A DNA stretch of 64,000 bases from Rhodobiaceae bacterium (GTDB lineage: Bacteria > Pseudomonadota > Alphaproteobacteria > Rhizobiales > Tepidamorphaceae): positions 372,001 to 436,000 of the forward strand of contig JACKJR010000001.1 in the NCBI GenBank assembly GCA_020637855.1. Direction: 5' to 3'. The position numbers and the translations under genes are program-made. Shown here in pieces: positions 14,753-23,806 of the stretch. Positions within the stretch are counted from its first letter, which is position 1. Each line of letters starts with the position of its first letter. The notes beneath the pieces are model-generated. The model did no database searches. It saw only the letters and a program-made list of their open reading frames with translations, and was not told the DNA's origin.

Positions 14753-17700
14753 ATGGCGGCATTGGTCCTGACGACTGCGGCGCGTGCGCTGGCAGGCGCG
14801 GTCGGTTTTGGCGGCTTTGCATCCGCTGCGCTCACCGCCGCCGCCGGCCTAGCCGGCGGCATCATCGACCGCTCGATTTTCGGCGCGAAGCCCGCTGACA
14901 GCGTGGGGCCGCGCCTGGCTTCGCTGCAGGTCACATCGTCGACGGAAGGCGCGCCGGTTCCCCGCGTCTATGGCCGTATGCGCATCGGCGCGTCGCTGAT
15001 CTGGGCGACGCGGCTGGAGGAGGAAACCGTCACCACCAGCGTTTCGCAGGGCAAGGGCACGCGCTCGTCGGCTTCCAGCACCACCTACAGTTACTACGCC
15101 AACATCGCGCTGGGCTTGAGCGAAGGCGAGATCGCACATGTCGGCCGCATCTGGGCCGATGGCAGCGAGATCGACCAGACGCAGGTCACCTTCCGCGTCT
15201 ACACCGGCAATGAGGATCAACTCCCCGATCCGCTGATCGAGGCCAAGGAAGGCGCGGGCTACGCACCCGCATATCGCGGCATCGCCTATGTCGTCTTCGA
15301 ACGGTTGCCGCTGGAGGTTTACGGCAACCGTATCCCGCAATTCACCTTCGAGGTCTGGCGCCCGCTTGGCGCGCTGGAAGGCAAGGTGCGCCAGCTTTGC
15401 GTCATCCCCGGCGCGACCGAATTCGGCTACGAGCCAGAGCCGGTCTCCCGCGTCGGGCGCACCAGTCAGGGACAGCCTATAGATGCCGACACCGAGAACC
15501 GGCACACATTCGTTGCGGCAAGCGACTGGCATGCATCTATGGACATGGCCGATGCGCTGCTGCCCGCTTGCGATGGCGTGACGCTGGTTGCCGCGTGGTT
15601 CGGCGATGACTTGCGGGCGGGCGACTGCACAATCCGTCCCAAGGTCGAAAACGCCACCAAGGACACCGATCCGCACGCGTGGAAAGTAGCCGGGCTGAAT
15701 CGTGCGGCAGCTGACACAACCAGTTTATCCGGTGGTGGCCCCGCCTATGGCGGTTCGCCGAACGACGCTTCGGTGATGCGCGCCATTGCCGACCTGAAGG
15801 CACGCGGCAAGCGCGTCACGCTGCTGCCGTTCCTGCTGATGGATGTACCTTCCGGCAATGCGCTGCCCGACCCTTACGGCGGCGCGGAACAGGCGGCTTA
15901 TCCCTGGCGCGGCCGCATCACATGCCATCCCGCAGCCGGTCAACCGTCGAGTGCCGACAAAACAGCGGCAGCAGCAACGCAGATTTCCGATTTCCTCGGA
16001 ACGGCTGTGGCAAGTGACTTCACGGTTGGTGCCGGCACCGTTACCTACACAGGTGGCGATCCATGGCGTTACCGCAACTTCATCCTGCACTACGCGCATC
16101 TGGCCGCTGCCGCAGGTGGCATCGATACATTCCTGATCGGTTCGGAGATGGTCGCGCTCACCAGAGTGCGGGATGACACCGGCGCTTTCCCCTATGTCGA
16201 CGCACTGAAAGACCTCGCCACCGAGGTGCGCGCCATCCTCGGATCCGGTACTGCCATCGGTTATGCGGCGGACTGGTCCGAGTACCACAGTCACCGTCCC
16301 GCTGACGGCACTGGCGATGTGCTGTTCAACATGGACCCGCTATGGGCTGACGCCGAGATCGACTTCATTGGTGTCGACAATTATTTCCCGCTCGCCGACT
16401 GGCGCGACACGCTCGACCATGCCGATTTCGCCAACGCGCAAACCGGCCACGACGCCGATTACCTCGCCGCCAATATCGAGGGCGGAGAATACTTCGACTG
16501 GTACTACGCCAGCACCGCCGACCGTGCGGCCGGCACACGCACGCCGATTGCCGACAGCATCTATGGCGAGAGCTTCGTGTTCCGCCAGAAGGATCTGCGC
16601 GGCTGGTGGACGAACGCCCACCACGACCGCTCCGCAGGCATACGCGATGCTTCGCCCACAGTCTGGACACCGCAATCGAAACCGGTCCGCTTCATCGAAC
16701 TCGGCTGTGCGGCAATCGACAAGGCGTCGAACGAGCCGAACGTCTTCAACGATGCGAAGTCCGCCGAGAGCGACCTGCCGTATTTCTCGCTCGGCGTGCG
16801 TGACGACCTGCAGCAGCGCCGCCATCTGGAAACCGTCATCGATTACTGGTCGGACGCCGCCAACAACCCGGTCTCGGCAGTCTACGCCGCGCCGATGATC
16901 GATACCTCCAACATCGGCTTGTGGGCCTGGGACGCGCGGCCCGTGCCGGCCTTCCCGCGCGACCGCGCGCTGTGGGCGGACGCGGCCAATTGGGACAAGG
17001 GGCACTGGCTGTCGGGCCGCTTGGGCACGTTGGTTCTGCCGGATTTATTGCAGGCCGTGCTCTCGGAATACGGCATCGGGAATATCTTGATCGAAGGCGT
17101 TACAGGATCGCTGGATGGCCTTGCCATATCCGGCCCGGCGACGGCACGCAGTGTGCTGGAACCTTTGTGCAGCGCCTTCGGCGTCGATCTTGTCCAACGC
17201 GGCGATGCCATCGTGCTACGTGGCCTGCGCCAGCGTGCTCCGGTGCTGGAGACAACAAGCGATGATCTGGCGGATGCAGGGCCGGGCGATGCAGGTTTTG
17301 CGGTCCTGCGCACGCCGGATGGCGAGATCGCTCCGGTCATTCGCCTCGGCGTCCAGGACTCCGATCTGGATGACAGGCCCGCTACCGTTGAAGTCATGCG
17401 CAGTGGACAGAGTGGACGCGCTGTCGCCGGCGCCGACCTGCCGGTCACGCTGGAGCGCGCCCGCGCCGAAACGCTCGCCCGCACCATGCTGCAATCGGCG
17501 TGGACTGAACGTGAGAGCATTACGCTTGCTCTGCCGCCGTCCCGGCTTGCCGTGGAACCCGGCGATGTCGTCACGCTCGATACCGGAGAAAGCACGCGCG
17601 CCTGGCGCATCGGCAAGATCACAGACGGCGGCGCGCGGCAGGTGGAAGCCGTGCGTTACGAAGCGAACGACCACCTGCCCGTGACGGGCGAACGCCGCAG

Positions 17701-18673
17701 ACGCTCGGCGCGTACGGCATCCGGCGTATTGGCTCCCGTGGTGGAACTGCTCGACCTGCCGGCCCTGTCGGAAACGGCGTCGGCCCCGAAACTCCATGCC
17801 GCGGCTCATGCCTCGCCGTTCCTGCCCGTCGCGCTCTATCGCTCGCAGTCCGGTGGCGATCGAACTCTTGTCGCGACCATTACGCGCCGCGCGACCATGG
17901 GCACATTGCTGTCGCCCCTTGATGGCGGTGCCCTCTGGCGCTTCGACGAGGGCGGCGTAATCGATGTCGAGATCTTCGCCGGAGCGCTGAACGGCGCTTC
18001 TGCAAGCGATGCGCTTGGTGGCGCCAATCTGGCGGCCATCGCAACGCCTGAGAGCGGTTGGGAGATCATCCAGTTCCGCGATGCCGAATTGGTCGCGACC
18101 CGCACCTATCGCCTGACCGGCCTGCTGCGCGGGCAGGGTGGCACCGAACATCTGATCGCAACCGCGAAACCTGCCGGCAGCAGTTTCGTCCTGCTCGACG
18201 ATGCGCTGACGCCGGTTGCGGCCACGCTGGCCGATATCGGCCGCGACTTCACATGGCGCTATGGCCCGGCCAATCGCGACGTTACCGAATCCATATACGC
18301 CGAAACGGTCTTCGCGCTTTCGGGCACGGCGCTGTTGCCGCGTTCGCCTGTCTATATGGATGCGGTGCGCGACGGCGGCAGCGGCGATATCGCCATAAGT
18401 TGGGTGCGCCGAACGCGCGTGCCCGGCGAACGCTGGGACGAGGCCGACGAGCCGCTCGGCGAGGCCAGCGAGCGCTACCGCCTCACGGTCTACGCCGCCG
18501 ATGGCGAGACCGTTCTGCGGCAGATCGAAACCGCGGCGTCCGCATACACTTACACCGCCGCCGACCAAGCCGCCGATTTCGGCAGCCTGCCTGCGTCGCT
18601 CACCGTCTCGGTCGCACAGCTGAGCGACACAATTGGTGCGGGCGTGCAAACCATGAGGACCATCGATGTCTGA
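14753..18673 (+). CDS. GTA megatron, TIM-barrel host-specificity protein (gp15-like)
   Basis: 1306 residues, near the length I know for RcGTA g15. The N-terminus is hydrophobic and glycine/alanine-rich (AGLAGGIIDRSIFGAKPADS), followed by LQVTSSTEGAPVPRVYGRMR and GLSEGEIAHVGRIWADGSEI typical of phage tail tip proteins. A glycoside-hydrolase-like TIM barrel spans about 420-740 (YAADWSEYHS, VDNYFPLADWRD, GEYFDWYYAS, KPVRFIELGC). The rest contains phage-tail_3-type modules (LRTPDGEIAPVIRLGVQDSD; TYRLTGLLRGQGGTEH). It forms the central spike and receptor-facing part of the baseplate. Its last eight bases overlap the next gene. Confidence 0.93.
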   Translation: MAALVLTTAARALAGAVGFGGFASAALTAAAGLAGGIIDRSIFGAKPADSVGPRLASLQVTSSTEGAPVPRVYGRMRIGASLIWATRLEEETVTTSVSQGKGTRSSASSTTYSYYANIALGLSEGEIAHVGRIWADGSEIDQTQVTFRVYTGNEDQLPDPLIEAKEGAGYAPAYRGIAYVVFERLPLEVYGNRIPQFTFEVWRPLGALEGKVRQLCVIPGATEFGYEPEPVSRVGRTSQGQPIDADTENRHTFVAASDWHASMDMADALLPACDGVTLVAAWFGDDLRAGDCTIRPKVENATKDTDPHAWKVAGLNRAAADTTSLSGGGPAYGGSPNDASVMRAIADLKARGKRVTLLPFLLMDVPSGNALPDPYGGAEQAAYPWRGRITCHPAAGQPSSADKTAAAATQISDFLGTAVASDFTVGAGTVTYTGGDPWRYRNFILHYAHLAAAAGGIDTFLIGSEMVALTRVRDDTGAFPYVDALKDLATEVRAILGSGTAIGYAADWSEYHSHRPADGTGDVLFNMDPLWADAEIDFIGVDNYFPLADWRDTLDHADFANAQTGHDADYLAANIEGGEYFDWYYASTADRAAGTRTPIADSIYGESFVFRQKDLRGWWTNAHHDRSAGIRDASPTVWTPQSKPVRFIELGCAAIDKASNEPNVFNDAKSAESDLPYFSLGVRDDLQQRRHLETVIDYWSDAANNPVSAVYAAPMIDTSNIGLWAWDARPVPAFPRDRALWADAANWDKGHWLSGRLGTLVLPDLLQAVLSEYGIGNILIEGVTGSLDGLAISGPATARSVLEPLCSAFGVDLVQRGDAIVLRGLRQRAPVLETTSDDLADAGPGDAGFAVLRTPDGEIAPVIRLGVQDSDLDDRPATVEVMRSGQSGRAVAGADLPVTLERARAETLARTMLQSAWTERESITLALPPSRLAVEPGDVVTLDTGESTRAWRIGKITDGGARQVEAVRYEANDHLPVTGERRRRSARTASGVLAPVVELLDLPALSETASAPKLHAAAHASPFLPVALYRSQSGGDRTLVATITRRATMGTLLSPLDGGALWRFDEGGVIDVEIFAGALNGASASDALGGANLAAIATPESGWEIIQFRDAELVATRTYRLTGLLRGQGGTEHLIATAKPAGSSFVLLDDALTPVAATLADIGRDFTWRYGPANRDVTESIYAETVFALSGTALLPRSPVYMDAVRDGGSGDIAISWVRRTRVPGERWDEADEPLGEASERYRLTVYAADGETVLRQIETAASAYTYTAADQAADFGSLPASLTVSVAQLSDTIGAGVQTMRTIDV

Positions 18674-19955
18674 AACGCCCCGTCTGAAACTGCCGGAGAT
18701 CGCCTCCGGTCAGGCCCAGAAGCACGTCACCCATAATGATGCGCTCGCCCGCCTCGATGTGCTGGTGCAGGTCGCGGCCCAGACCCGCGACCAGACCAGC
18801 CCGCCAGGCTCGCCCGCACAAGGCGACATCCACATCGTCGCCGCATCGGCAACCGGCGACTGGGCCGGGCAGGCTGGCAAGCTCGCCAACTGGCGCGATG
18901 GCAGCTGGTCCTTCTATGACCCGATGCCCGGTTGCATCGCCTATGTCATCGCTGAGAGCACCGCAGTGCTGTTCGACGGATCGGACTGGGCCGATCTTGC
19001 CGGCATCGTGCCGCTGCAGAACCTTGCAAGCCTTGGCGTGAACACCACGGCTGACGCAACCAACAAGCTTGCCGTGCGTTCGTCTGCCGCCCTGTTCTCC
19101 GGCATTGAGGCAGCGTCCGGCGGCGACGGTGACATCCGCGTCATCGTGTCGAAGGAAGCAGCCGGCGATACGGCCTCTCATCTGTTTCAGACGAATTATT
19201 CCGGCCGCGCAGAATTCGGTCTCACCGGAGACGACGATTTCCATATCAAGGTCAGCCCGGATGGGGCCTCCTGGACCGAGGCGATTCTGGTCGACACCGC
19301 TTCCGGCCGTGTCGGCATCGGAACTGCGTCGCCGGGCCGCAATGTCCACATCGCCTCGACCGGCCCCGCTTTCCGGCTTGACGAGACTGACGAAAGCCAG
19401 CGCTGGGATTTCGCGGTCGGTAGCGGAAACTTCTACATCCAGAACGTGGAAACCGGGCAGAACGTGCTGGTCGCCCGAGCCTCAGCAGAGCTCGAGCTGA
19501 TCCCTGAAACCCATCTGGAAATAAGGCCTGGCAACACGGAAGTCGCACGCTTCGATAGTGGCGGGGTGACGGTCTACGGAGAGCACGAAATCAACGCAGG
19601 CTATCCCGCCGCCATCTGGATCGACCAGAATAACGCGAACTACAAGTGGTACGCAGTTGGCGCGTTCGGGGACCTCAATTTCCGTAACAATTCAAACTCG
19701 GGCGGGGCAAACGTTCTTATCCTGCGCGATGACAGTGTTGTCCAGGTCACCCACGACCTGCTCATAAGTACAACGGCAACAAATCCCACCGCTGCCCTAG
19801 ACATCAACGGCGACAAGATGCGCCTGCGTACGGCGAAGACGCCCGCGAGCGCATCCGACACCGGCAACCAGGGCGATATCGCCTGGGACAGTTCGTACAT
19901 CTACGTCTGCGTCGCCACGAACACGTGGAAGCGTGCCGCGCTCGCCACCTGGTAA
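18666..19955 (+). CDS. DUF2793 fibre-like tail protein
   Basis: 429 residues. The first 115 or so are DUF2793 (RLKLPEIASGQAQKHVTHND, DIHIVAASATGDWAGQAGKL, WRDGSWSFYDPMPGCIAYVI). The rest looks like a beta-structured fibre: SASVN-poor but rich in ASGRVGIGTASPGRNVHI, GNFYIQNVETGQNVLVARAS and NNSNSGGANVLILRDDS, resembling phage tail fibres ending in a trimerisation region (LDINGDKMRLRTAKTPASAS). Probably a receptor-binding or head/tail fibre of the particle. It overlaps the megatron gene, so it belongs to the same operon. The C-terminal part is expected to be the most variable between strains. Confidence 0.8.
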   Translation: MSETPRLKLPEIASGQAQKHVTHNDALARLDVLVQVAAQTRDQTSPPGSPAQGDIHIVAASATGDWAGQAGKLANWRDGSWSFYDPMPGCIAYVIAESTAVLFDGSDWADLAGIVPLQNLASLGVNTTADATNKLAVRSSAALFSGIEAASGGDGDIRVIVSKEAAGDTASHLFQTNYSGRAEFGLTGDDDFHIKVSPDGASWTEAILVDTASGRVGIGTASPGRNVHIASTGPAFRLDETDESQRWDFAVGSGNFYIQNVETGQNVLVARASAELELIPETHLEIRPGNTEVARFDSGGVTVYGEHEINAGYPAAIWIDQNNANYKWYAVGAFGDLNFRNNSNSGGANVLILRDDSVVQVTHDLLISTTATNPTAALDINGDKMRLRTAKTPASASDTGNQGDIAWDSSYIYVCVATNTWKRAALATW

Positions 19956-19987
19956 GCCCCGCCCCGCGCCTTCCCTTTAAAGGACTT

Positions 19988-20881
19988 ATGCCGATGGACC
20001 GTCGCATCTTGTTTGATGCGGTTCGCGGAAGCGTTTTCCGTGGCCGCCTGTCGCAGCGCCAGGTGGATGGCATCAACCATCTGCTCGATGTCTGGGAGCG
20101 CGAGTGCTCCGGGCCCGACGCTCAGCTCGCCTATTGTCTCGCGACATCGTTGCACGAGACCGCGCACACGATGCATCCGGTGCGCGAGACCTTGGCGAAG
20201 TCGGATGCGCAGGCGATCGCCCGCCTCGATGCGGCATACAGGGCAGGGCGGTTGAAGGTTTCCCGGCCCTATTGGCGCAACGGGTTTTTCGGGCGCGGGC
20301 ACGTGCAGCTCACTCACCGGCGCAACTACGAGACCATGGGCAAGATGCTCGGCATCGATCTCGCCGGCAACCCGGCGCTGGCGCTCGATCCGGATGTGTC
20401 CGCGCGCATCCTCTTTGCCGGCATGCTGCGGGGCGTGTTCACCGGTAAACGGCTTGACCGTTATGTGAACGCCAATCGCAGCGACTTCCGCAACGCGCGC
20501 CGCGTGGTCAACGGCATGGACCGCGCAGGCCTGATTGCCGGATATGCCGAAGCCTTCCTCGAAGCGCTGAAGATGGCGCGCGCCGGCTGCGCCGCGCGGC
20601 GTCCCGCCATGCCTAATCCCGAGCCGGTAACGCCGCTGCCGGATCTGCCGGCGGCGGACTATACGCCGCCGGAGGATGCCACGACCGGCACCCGCGATCG
20701 CGACTCCACCACCATCCGCACCGGCATCATGCAAACGCTGATCGGTTCGCTCGCCGCGATCCTCGGTGCGCTCGGCAGCTTGACGCCATGGCTGGCGGGA
20801 CTGCTCGTCGTGCTCGCGGTCTGTGCAGGGCTCTACATCTGGAAGGAACGCCGTCGTCACGCCCGCGAGGACGGCATATGA
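19988..20881 (+). CDS. Endolysin (GH19-like) with C-terminal membrane segments
   Basis: 297 residues. The catalytic half resembles chitinase-19/lysozyme-like endolysins: CLATSLHETAHTMHPVRETL with candidate catalytic Glu, YWRNGFFGRGHVQLTHRRNY, GKMLGIDLAGNPALALDPDV and NARRVVNGMDRA. After a proline-rich linker (PNPEPVTPLPDLPAADYTPP) the C-terminus has two hydrophobic segments (QTLIGSLAAILGALGSL and WLAGLLVVLAVCAGLYIW) and a basic tail. No signal peptide is seen. Start ATG 19988 follows AAAGGA; ATG 19994 is equally possible. With the holin next door it forms a lysis module for particle release. Confidence 0.8.
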   Translation: MPMDRRILFDAVRGSVFRGRLSQRQVDGINHLLDVWERECSGPDAQLAYCLATSLHETAHTMHPVRETLAKSDAQAIARLDAAYRAGRLKVSRPYWRNGFFGRGHVQLTHRRNYETMGKMLGIDLAGNPALALDPDVSARILFAGMLRGVFTGKRLDRYVNANRSDFRNARRVVNGMDRAGLIAGYAEAFLEALKMARAGCAARRPAMPNPEPVTPLPDLPAADYTPPEDATTGTRDRDSTTIRTGIMQTLIGSLAAILGALGSLTPWLAGLLVVLAVCAGLYIWKERRRHAREDGI

Positions 20882-20909
20882 GGGAGCCTCCACTGAAGGG
20901 AAATGCGCG

Positions 20910-21272
20910 ATGAAGTGGCTCGTCTCGACGCTGCTGTCGTGGTTCACCGGCGGCACGCTGGACCGCGTATTGGACACGGTCGATAGCCGCGTCGACAACG
21001 AAACCGAGCGCCAGCGCATCCGCGCAGAGGTCACCCGCGCCTATGTCTCGGCACAGGCCTCGCTGCTTGCGGGGCGCACATGGTGGTTCCAGCTGTTCTT
21101 CGTCGTCCCGCTCGGCCTGTGGTTCACGGCAGTCGTCGCCGACTCGATTTTCCAGTTCACCTGGAACGTCGCCGCACTTCCTGCCCCGCTCGACACTTGG
21201 GCGGGCTGGATCGTCTCCAGTTTGTTTCTGGTGGATGGGGCCAAGGCTGTTATTGGACGGATGGGGAGGTGA
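20910..21272 (+). CDS. GTA-type 3TM holin
   Basis: 120 residues. The head VSTLLSWFTGGTLDRVLDTV and charged NETERQRIRAEVTRAYVSAQ helix are followed by WWFQLFFVVPLGLWFTAVVA and TWAGWIVSSLFLVDGAKAVI hydrophobic segments, as in the holin_3TM family associated with gene transfer agents. It would permeabilise the inner membrane to release the endolysin. ATG 20910 has GAAGGGAAA upstream. It is the last gene of the GTA-like cluster, after which base composition shifts to AT-richer DNA. Confidence 0.82.
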   Translation: MKWLVSTLLSWFTGGTLDRVLDTVDSRVDNETERQRIRAEVTRAYVSAQASLLAGRTWWFQLFFVVPLGLWFTAVVADSIFQFTWNVAALPAPLDTWAGWIVSSLFLVDGAKAVIGRMGR

Positions 21273-21395
21273 GCCTCTGGGTATGACCCGGTAAGATGGT
21301 ATTTAGGGGCTGGTATAGAGTGATACGGGGATGCCCGTGCCGGTTAGCTATCAGCATAGAGGGGGATTGGCAGAGAGGGATTTAGATGCAAAATA

Positions 21396-22394
21396 GTGCC
21401 TCGTAGAAAACGCGATGTTCGGAAAATGACCGAAATCTTTGATGTAATTGATAAAATAGAAGGCGAATATGACGCCGATATTTTCGCATATATAGCACCA
21501 ATTTTTGGGCCGCTAGACGACAAGGTTTTGCATCTTTGCCGCAACAATAAGCGACATAAAAATATTCTTTTGATGATCGATACTCCCGGCGGAAGTGCGG
21601 ATGCCGCTTACCGCATTATCAGGGCGATTCATCGCTGTTACCACGTCGATGGCGGCCAGCTCATTTTTTTCGTTCCGAGGTTTTGCAAAAGTGCCGGCAC
21701 CATTATGGCTCTCGGTGGTGACCGGCTCATTATGTCTCAAGAAGCAGAACTTGGCCCGATAGATGTGCAGTTGCGAAAAGACGATGAAGTTGGAGAAAGA
21801 ACCTCTGGTCTCACGCCTCATCAAGCGCTGGACACGCTTGCAGGAGAGGCGGTTCTTCATTTCCGTCGCTTTTTTCGGCACCTCAGATATGATGACGATA
21901 CATTGTTTTCGACGCGATTGTCGGCAGAGTTAGCTTCACAGATGGCGATAGGGCTAATGAGCCCCATATATGAACAGCTAGACCCGCTCCGATTAGGCGA
22001 AGTTGAACGTTTTGTTAGGATTGCAGTGGATTATGGCGAACGGATCAGTTCGTCAAACGTTAAGCACTTAGCGATTGAGAAACTTGCTGCTGCATATCCG
22101 TCTCATGGATTCGTCATTGATCGGGAAGAAGCCGAAGATCAGCTATTTCATAAGGTCGAGAAGCCTACAGACGCCTTGGAAATGCTAGCGAGAGCAGTTA
22201 TTGATAACTTCAACCCGAACGAGCCTGTCGTACGCTTCCTGCGTCGTCCAGAGCAAAATCCGCAAGGGGATAGCGATGAAACCGACGAGCCAAATAAACG
22301 AAAGAGTCGCTCGCGAAAGAGAGGCTCAAGCGCTAAAGTTCGATCGAATTCTTCGGAACCCAACGGTGTCTCAGCGCTTGTCGATCCCGAATGA
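21396..22394 (+). CDS. SDH-type Clp-fold serine protease
   Basis: 332 residues of the SDH proteinase/ClpP-SppA fold. Key motifs are KNILLMIDTPGGSADAAYRI, FFVPRFCKSAGTIMALGGDR with the candidate nucleophile Ser in KSAGT (about residue 106), and MSQEAELGPIDVQL following it, which matches the catalytic core of the family. The C-terminus is a low-complexity acidic then basic tail (DETDEPNKRKSRSRKRGSSA). The start is uncertain: GTG 21396 or ATG 21426. Codon use is clearly more AT-rich (AAA, ATA, GAT, TTT) than in all surrounding genes, suggesting horizontal acquisition. Such genes occur in islands of unknown role; no substrate can be named. Confidence 0.8.
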   Translation: MPRRKRDVRKMTEIFDVIDKIEGEYDADIFAYIAPIFGPLDDKVLHLCRNNKRHKNILLMIDTPGGSADAAYRIIRAIHRCYHVDGGQLIFFVPRFCKSAGTIMALGGDRLIMSQEAELGPIDVQLRKDDEVGERTSGLTPHQALDTLAGEAVLHFRRFFRHLRYDDDTLFSTRLSAELASQMAIGLMSPIYEQLDPLRLGEVERFVRIAVDYGERISSSNVKHLAIEKLAAAYPSHGFVIDREEAEDQLFHKVEKPTDALEMLARAVIDNFNPNEPVVRFLRRPEQNPQGDSDETDEPNKRKSRSRKRGSSAKVRSNSSEPNGVSALVDPE

Positions 22395-22467
22395 CCGGTT
22401 CACAGATCGGCGGGACAGCGAAAAACGTAAGGTTAGAGAGCTTCTTTTGGCGACAGAAGATAACTGA
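22276..22467 (+). CDS. Small charged protein overlapping the SDH protease gene
   Basis: 63 residues from ATG 22276, with AAGGGGAT upstream, in a different frame from the last 119 bases of the protease gene. The product is highly charged and helical (INERVAREREAQALKFDRIL, DRRDSEKRKVRELLLATEDN). Similar base composition and overlap suggest co-transfer and translational coupling with the protease. I do not recognise a family; it could be an adaptor or inhibitor of the protease. The protease's own low-complexity tail is read from the same DNA, so one of the two frames may be a by-product. Confidence 0.5.
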   Translation: MKPTSQINERVAREREAQALKFDRILRNPTVSQRLSIPNDRFTDRRDSEKRKVRELLLATEDN

Positions 22468-22751
22468 ACATCTCGAACTACATTCCCGTGGCTGTCCGTG
22501 GCCTTCCTGATCGTTCCGTCAGCATGCTGACTGCACGTATTGATGGCGCGATTTATCAGGTCTGAAACAAACTTCCTGTCCCTCGTCCATACCGGATACG
22601 GAGACTATTTCCTGTATGATCTGGTGGCTTGTAAGCGGGGCTCTCGACGTTCGCTGACTTCAGTGGTGCTTACTACCTTGCGCCGCAAATTTCTGTATCC
22701 TGACAGCGTCATTCATCGCCGGTTCATCCTGCGCCCGCTAGAACGCTGCCC
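22468..22751. other. 284-bp gap, probable promoter region of the feu-like genes
   Basis: No gene signature was seen. A 71-residue open frame from 22540 is rejected because it runs into the signal-peptide gene and has no RBS or family pattern. The AT content falls back to the chromosomal norm across this stretch, marking the right edge of the AT-richer island. Confidence 0.5.
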
Positions 22752-23075
22752 ATGAACACGAAACGCGCCCTTCTTGCAGCCCTGATCGCCGGCGGTCTTT
22801 CCCTGACCGCGGGCGCAGCCGACGCTGCCCAGCTTGCAGGCCTGTTCTTCGGCTCCAAGACGGAGCGCACGAAGATCGCGCCGCCTGCAGAACGGCTTTT
22901 GCCGGTCAATTCCGGCTGCGGCGCTGCGATTGCGCGCGTCGAGGCGCAGACCGGCGGCAAGGTCATTTCCGCCAATCTCGTCGGCGGCAATCGATGCCGC
23001 CTCGTTGTCCTCATCCCCTCCAACAACCGCAGCCGTCCGCCGAAGACGCAGACAGTGGTTGTCCCCGCAGGCTGA
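22752..23075 (+). CDS. Small exported PepSY-like protein upstream of feuPQ-like genes
   Basis: 107 residues with a clear Sec signal peptide (MNTKRALLAALIAGGLSLTA, cleavage near ADAA). The mature part carries AIARVEAQTGGKVISANLVG followed by CRLVVLIP, a PepSY-like helix-strand pattern with two cysteines (CGAAI and NRCRL). In Sinorhizobium a small periplasmic protein, FeuN, is encoded beside feuPQ and inhibits the FeuQ kinase. This gene has the same position and export signal, so a FeuN-like role is likely but unproven; the residue-level match was not checked. It ends 50 bases before the regulator. Confidence 0.7.
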   Translation: MNTKRALLAALIAGGLSLTAGAADAAQLAGLFFGSKTERTKIAPPAERLLPVNSGCGAAIARVEAQTGGKVISANLVGGNRCRLVVLIPSNNRSRPPKTQTVVVPAG

Positions 23076-23125
23076 GTGGATAAAACTCTCCCCGTCCAAT
23101 TCCAGTACAACACCGGAGAAGCCCC

Positions 23126-23797
23126 GTGCGCGCGCTCGTAGTCGAAGACGACCCGGACCTGAACGACCAGATCGCGTCCGCGCTCACCGATGCCGGATTC
23201 GCCGTAGACCGTGCCGATGACGGCGAGGAGGGCCACTTCCTCGGCGACACCGAGCCCTATGACGTCGTCGTGCTCGACATCGGCCTGCCGAAGATGGACG
23301 GCATCCGCGTGCTGGAAGCCTGGCGCGCGGAAGGCCGCAAGATGCCGGTGCTGATCCTGACCGCCCGCGACAAGTGGGGCGAGAAGGTTGCGGGTTTCGA
23401 TGCCGGCGCAGACGATTACGTCGCCAAGCCCTTCCACATGGAAGAGGTCCTTGCGCGCGTACGTGCACTTGTGCGCCGCGCGGCGGGCCACGCCAGCGCC
23501 GAACTCGTCTGCGGCCCTGTGCGCCTCGACACCCGCGCCTCGCGCCTGACGGTTGAGGGCAACGCGATCAAACTCACCGCGCTCGAGTTCCGCCTCATCG
23601 CCTATCTCATGCATCACGAGGGCAAGGTGGTCTCGCGCACCGAACTGATCGAGCACCTGTATGACCAGGACTTCGACCGCGATTCGAACACGATCGAGGT
23701 TTTCGTCGGCCGCTTGCGCAAGAAGCTGGGTGTCGACGTGATCCAGACCGTTCGTGGCCTGGGCTACTGCCTTCAGCCGCCGGCGGATGCCGGTTGA
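23126..23797 (+). CDS. feuP: OmpR/PhoP-family response regulator, FeuP-like
   Basis: 223 residues, GTG start with CCGGAGAA upstream. The receiver domain has the acidic pair VVEDDPDL, phosphoacceptor Asp51 in VVVLDIGLPKMDG, the Thr of LILTARD and Lys of YVAKPF. The winged-helix DNA-binding domain follows (LTALEFRLIAYLMHHEGKVV, SNTIEVFVGRLRKKLG, TVRGLGY). The pair with the next kinase, and proximity to ccm genes, matches rhizobial feuPQ, which respond to iron or osmotic conditions depending on species. Symbol is by synteny and similarity of arrangement. Confidence 0.75.
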   Translation: MRALVVEDDPDLNDQIASALTDAGFAVDRADDGEEGHFLGDTEPYDVVVLDIGLPKMDGIRVLEAWRAEGRKMPVLILTARDKWGEKVAGFDAGADDYVAKPFHMEEVLARVRALVRRAAGHASAELVCGPVRLDTRASRLTVEGNAIKLTALEFRLIAYLMHHEGKVVSRTELIEHLYDQDFDRDSNTIEVFVGRLRKKLGVDVIQTVRGLGYCLQPPADAG

Positions 23798-23806
23798 CGG
23801 TGCCGG

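Noticed and set aside
4547..21272. Prophage interpretation of the structural gene cluster
   Set aside because: Gene order is that of RcGTA, tape measure is very short, and no integrase, repressor, replication gene or attachment site was seen.
22540..22755. Small 71-residue frame before the exported FeuN-like gene
   Set aside because: No RBS or motif; it runs into the start of the signal-peptide gene.
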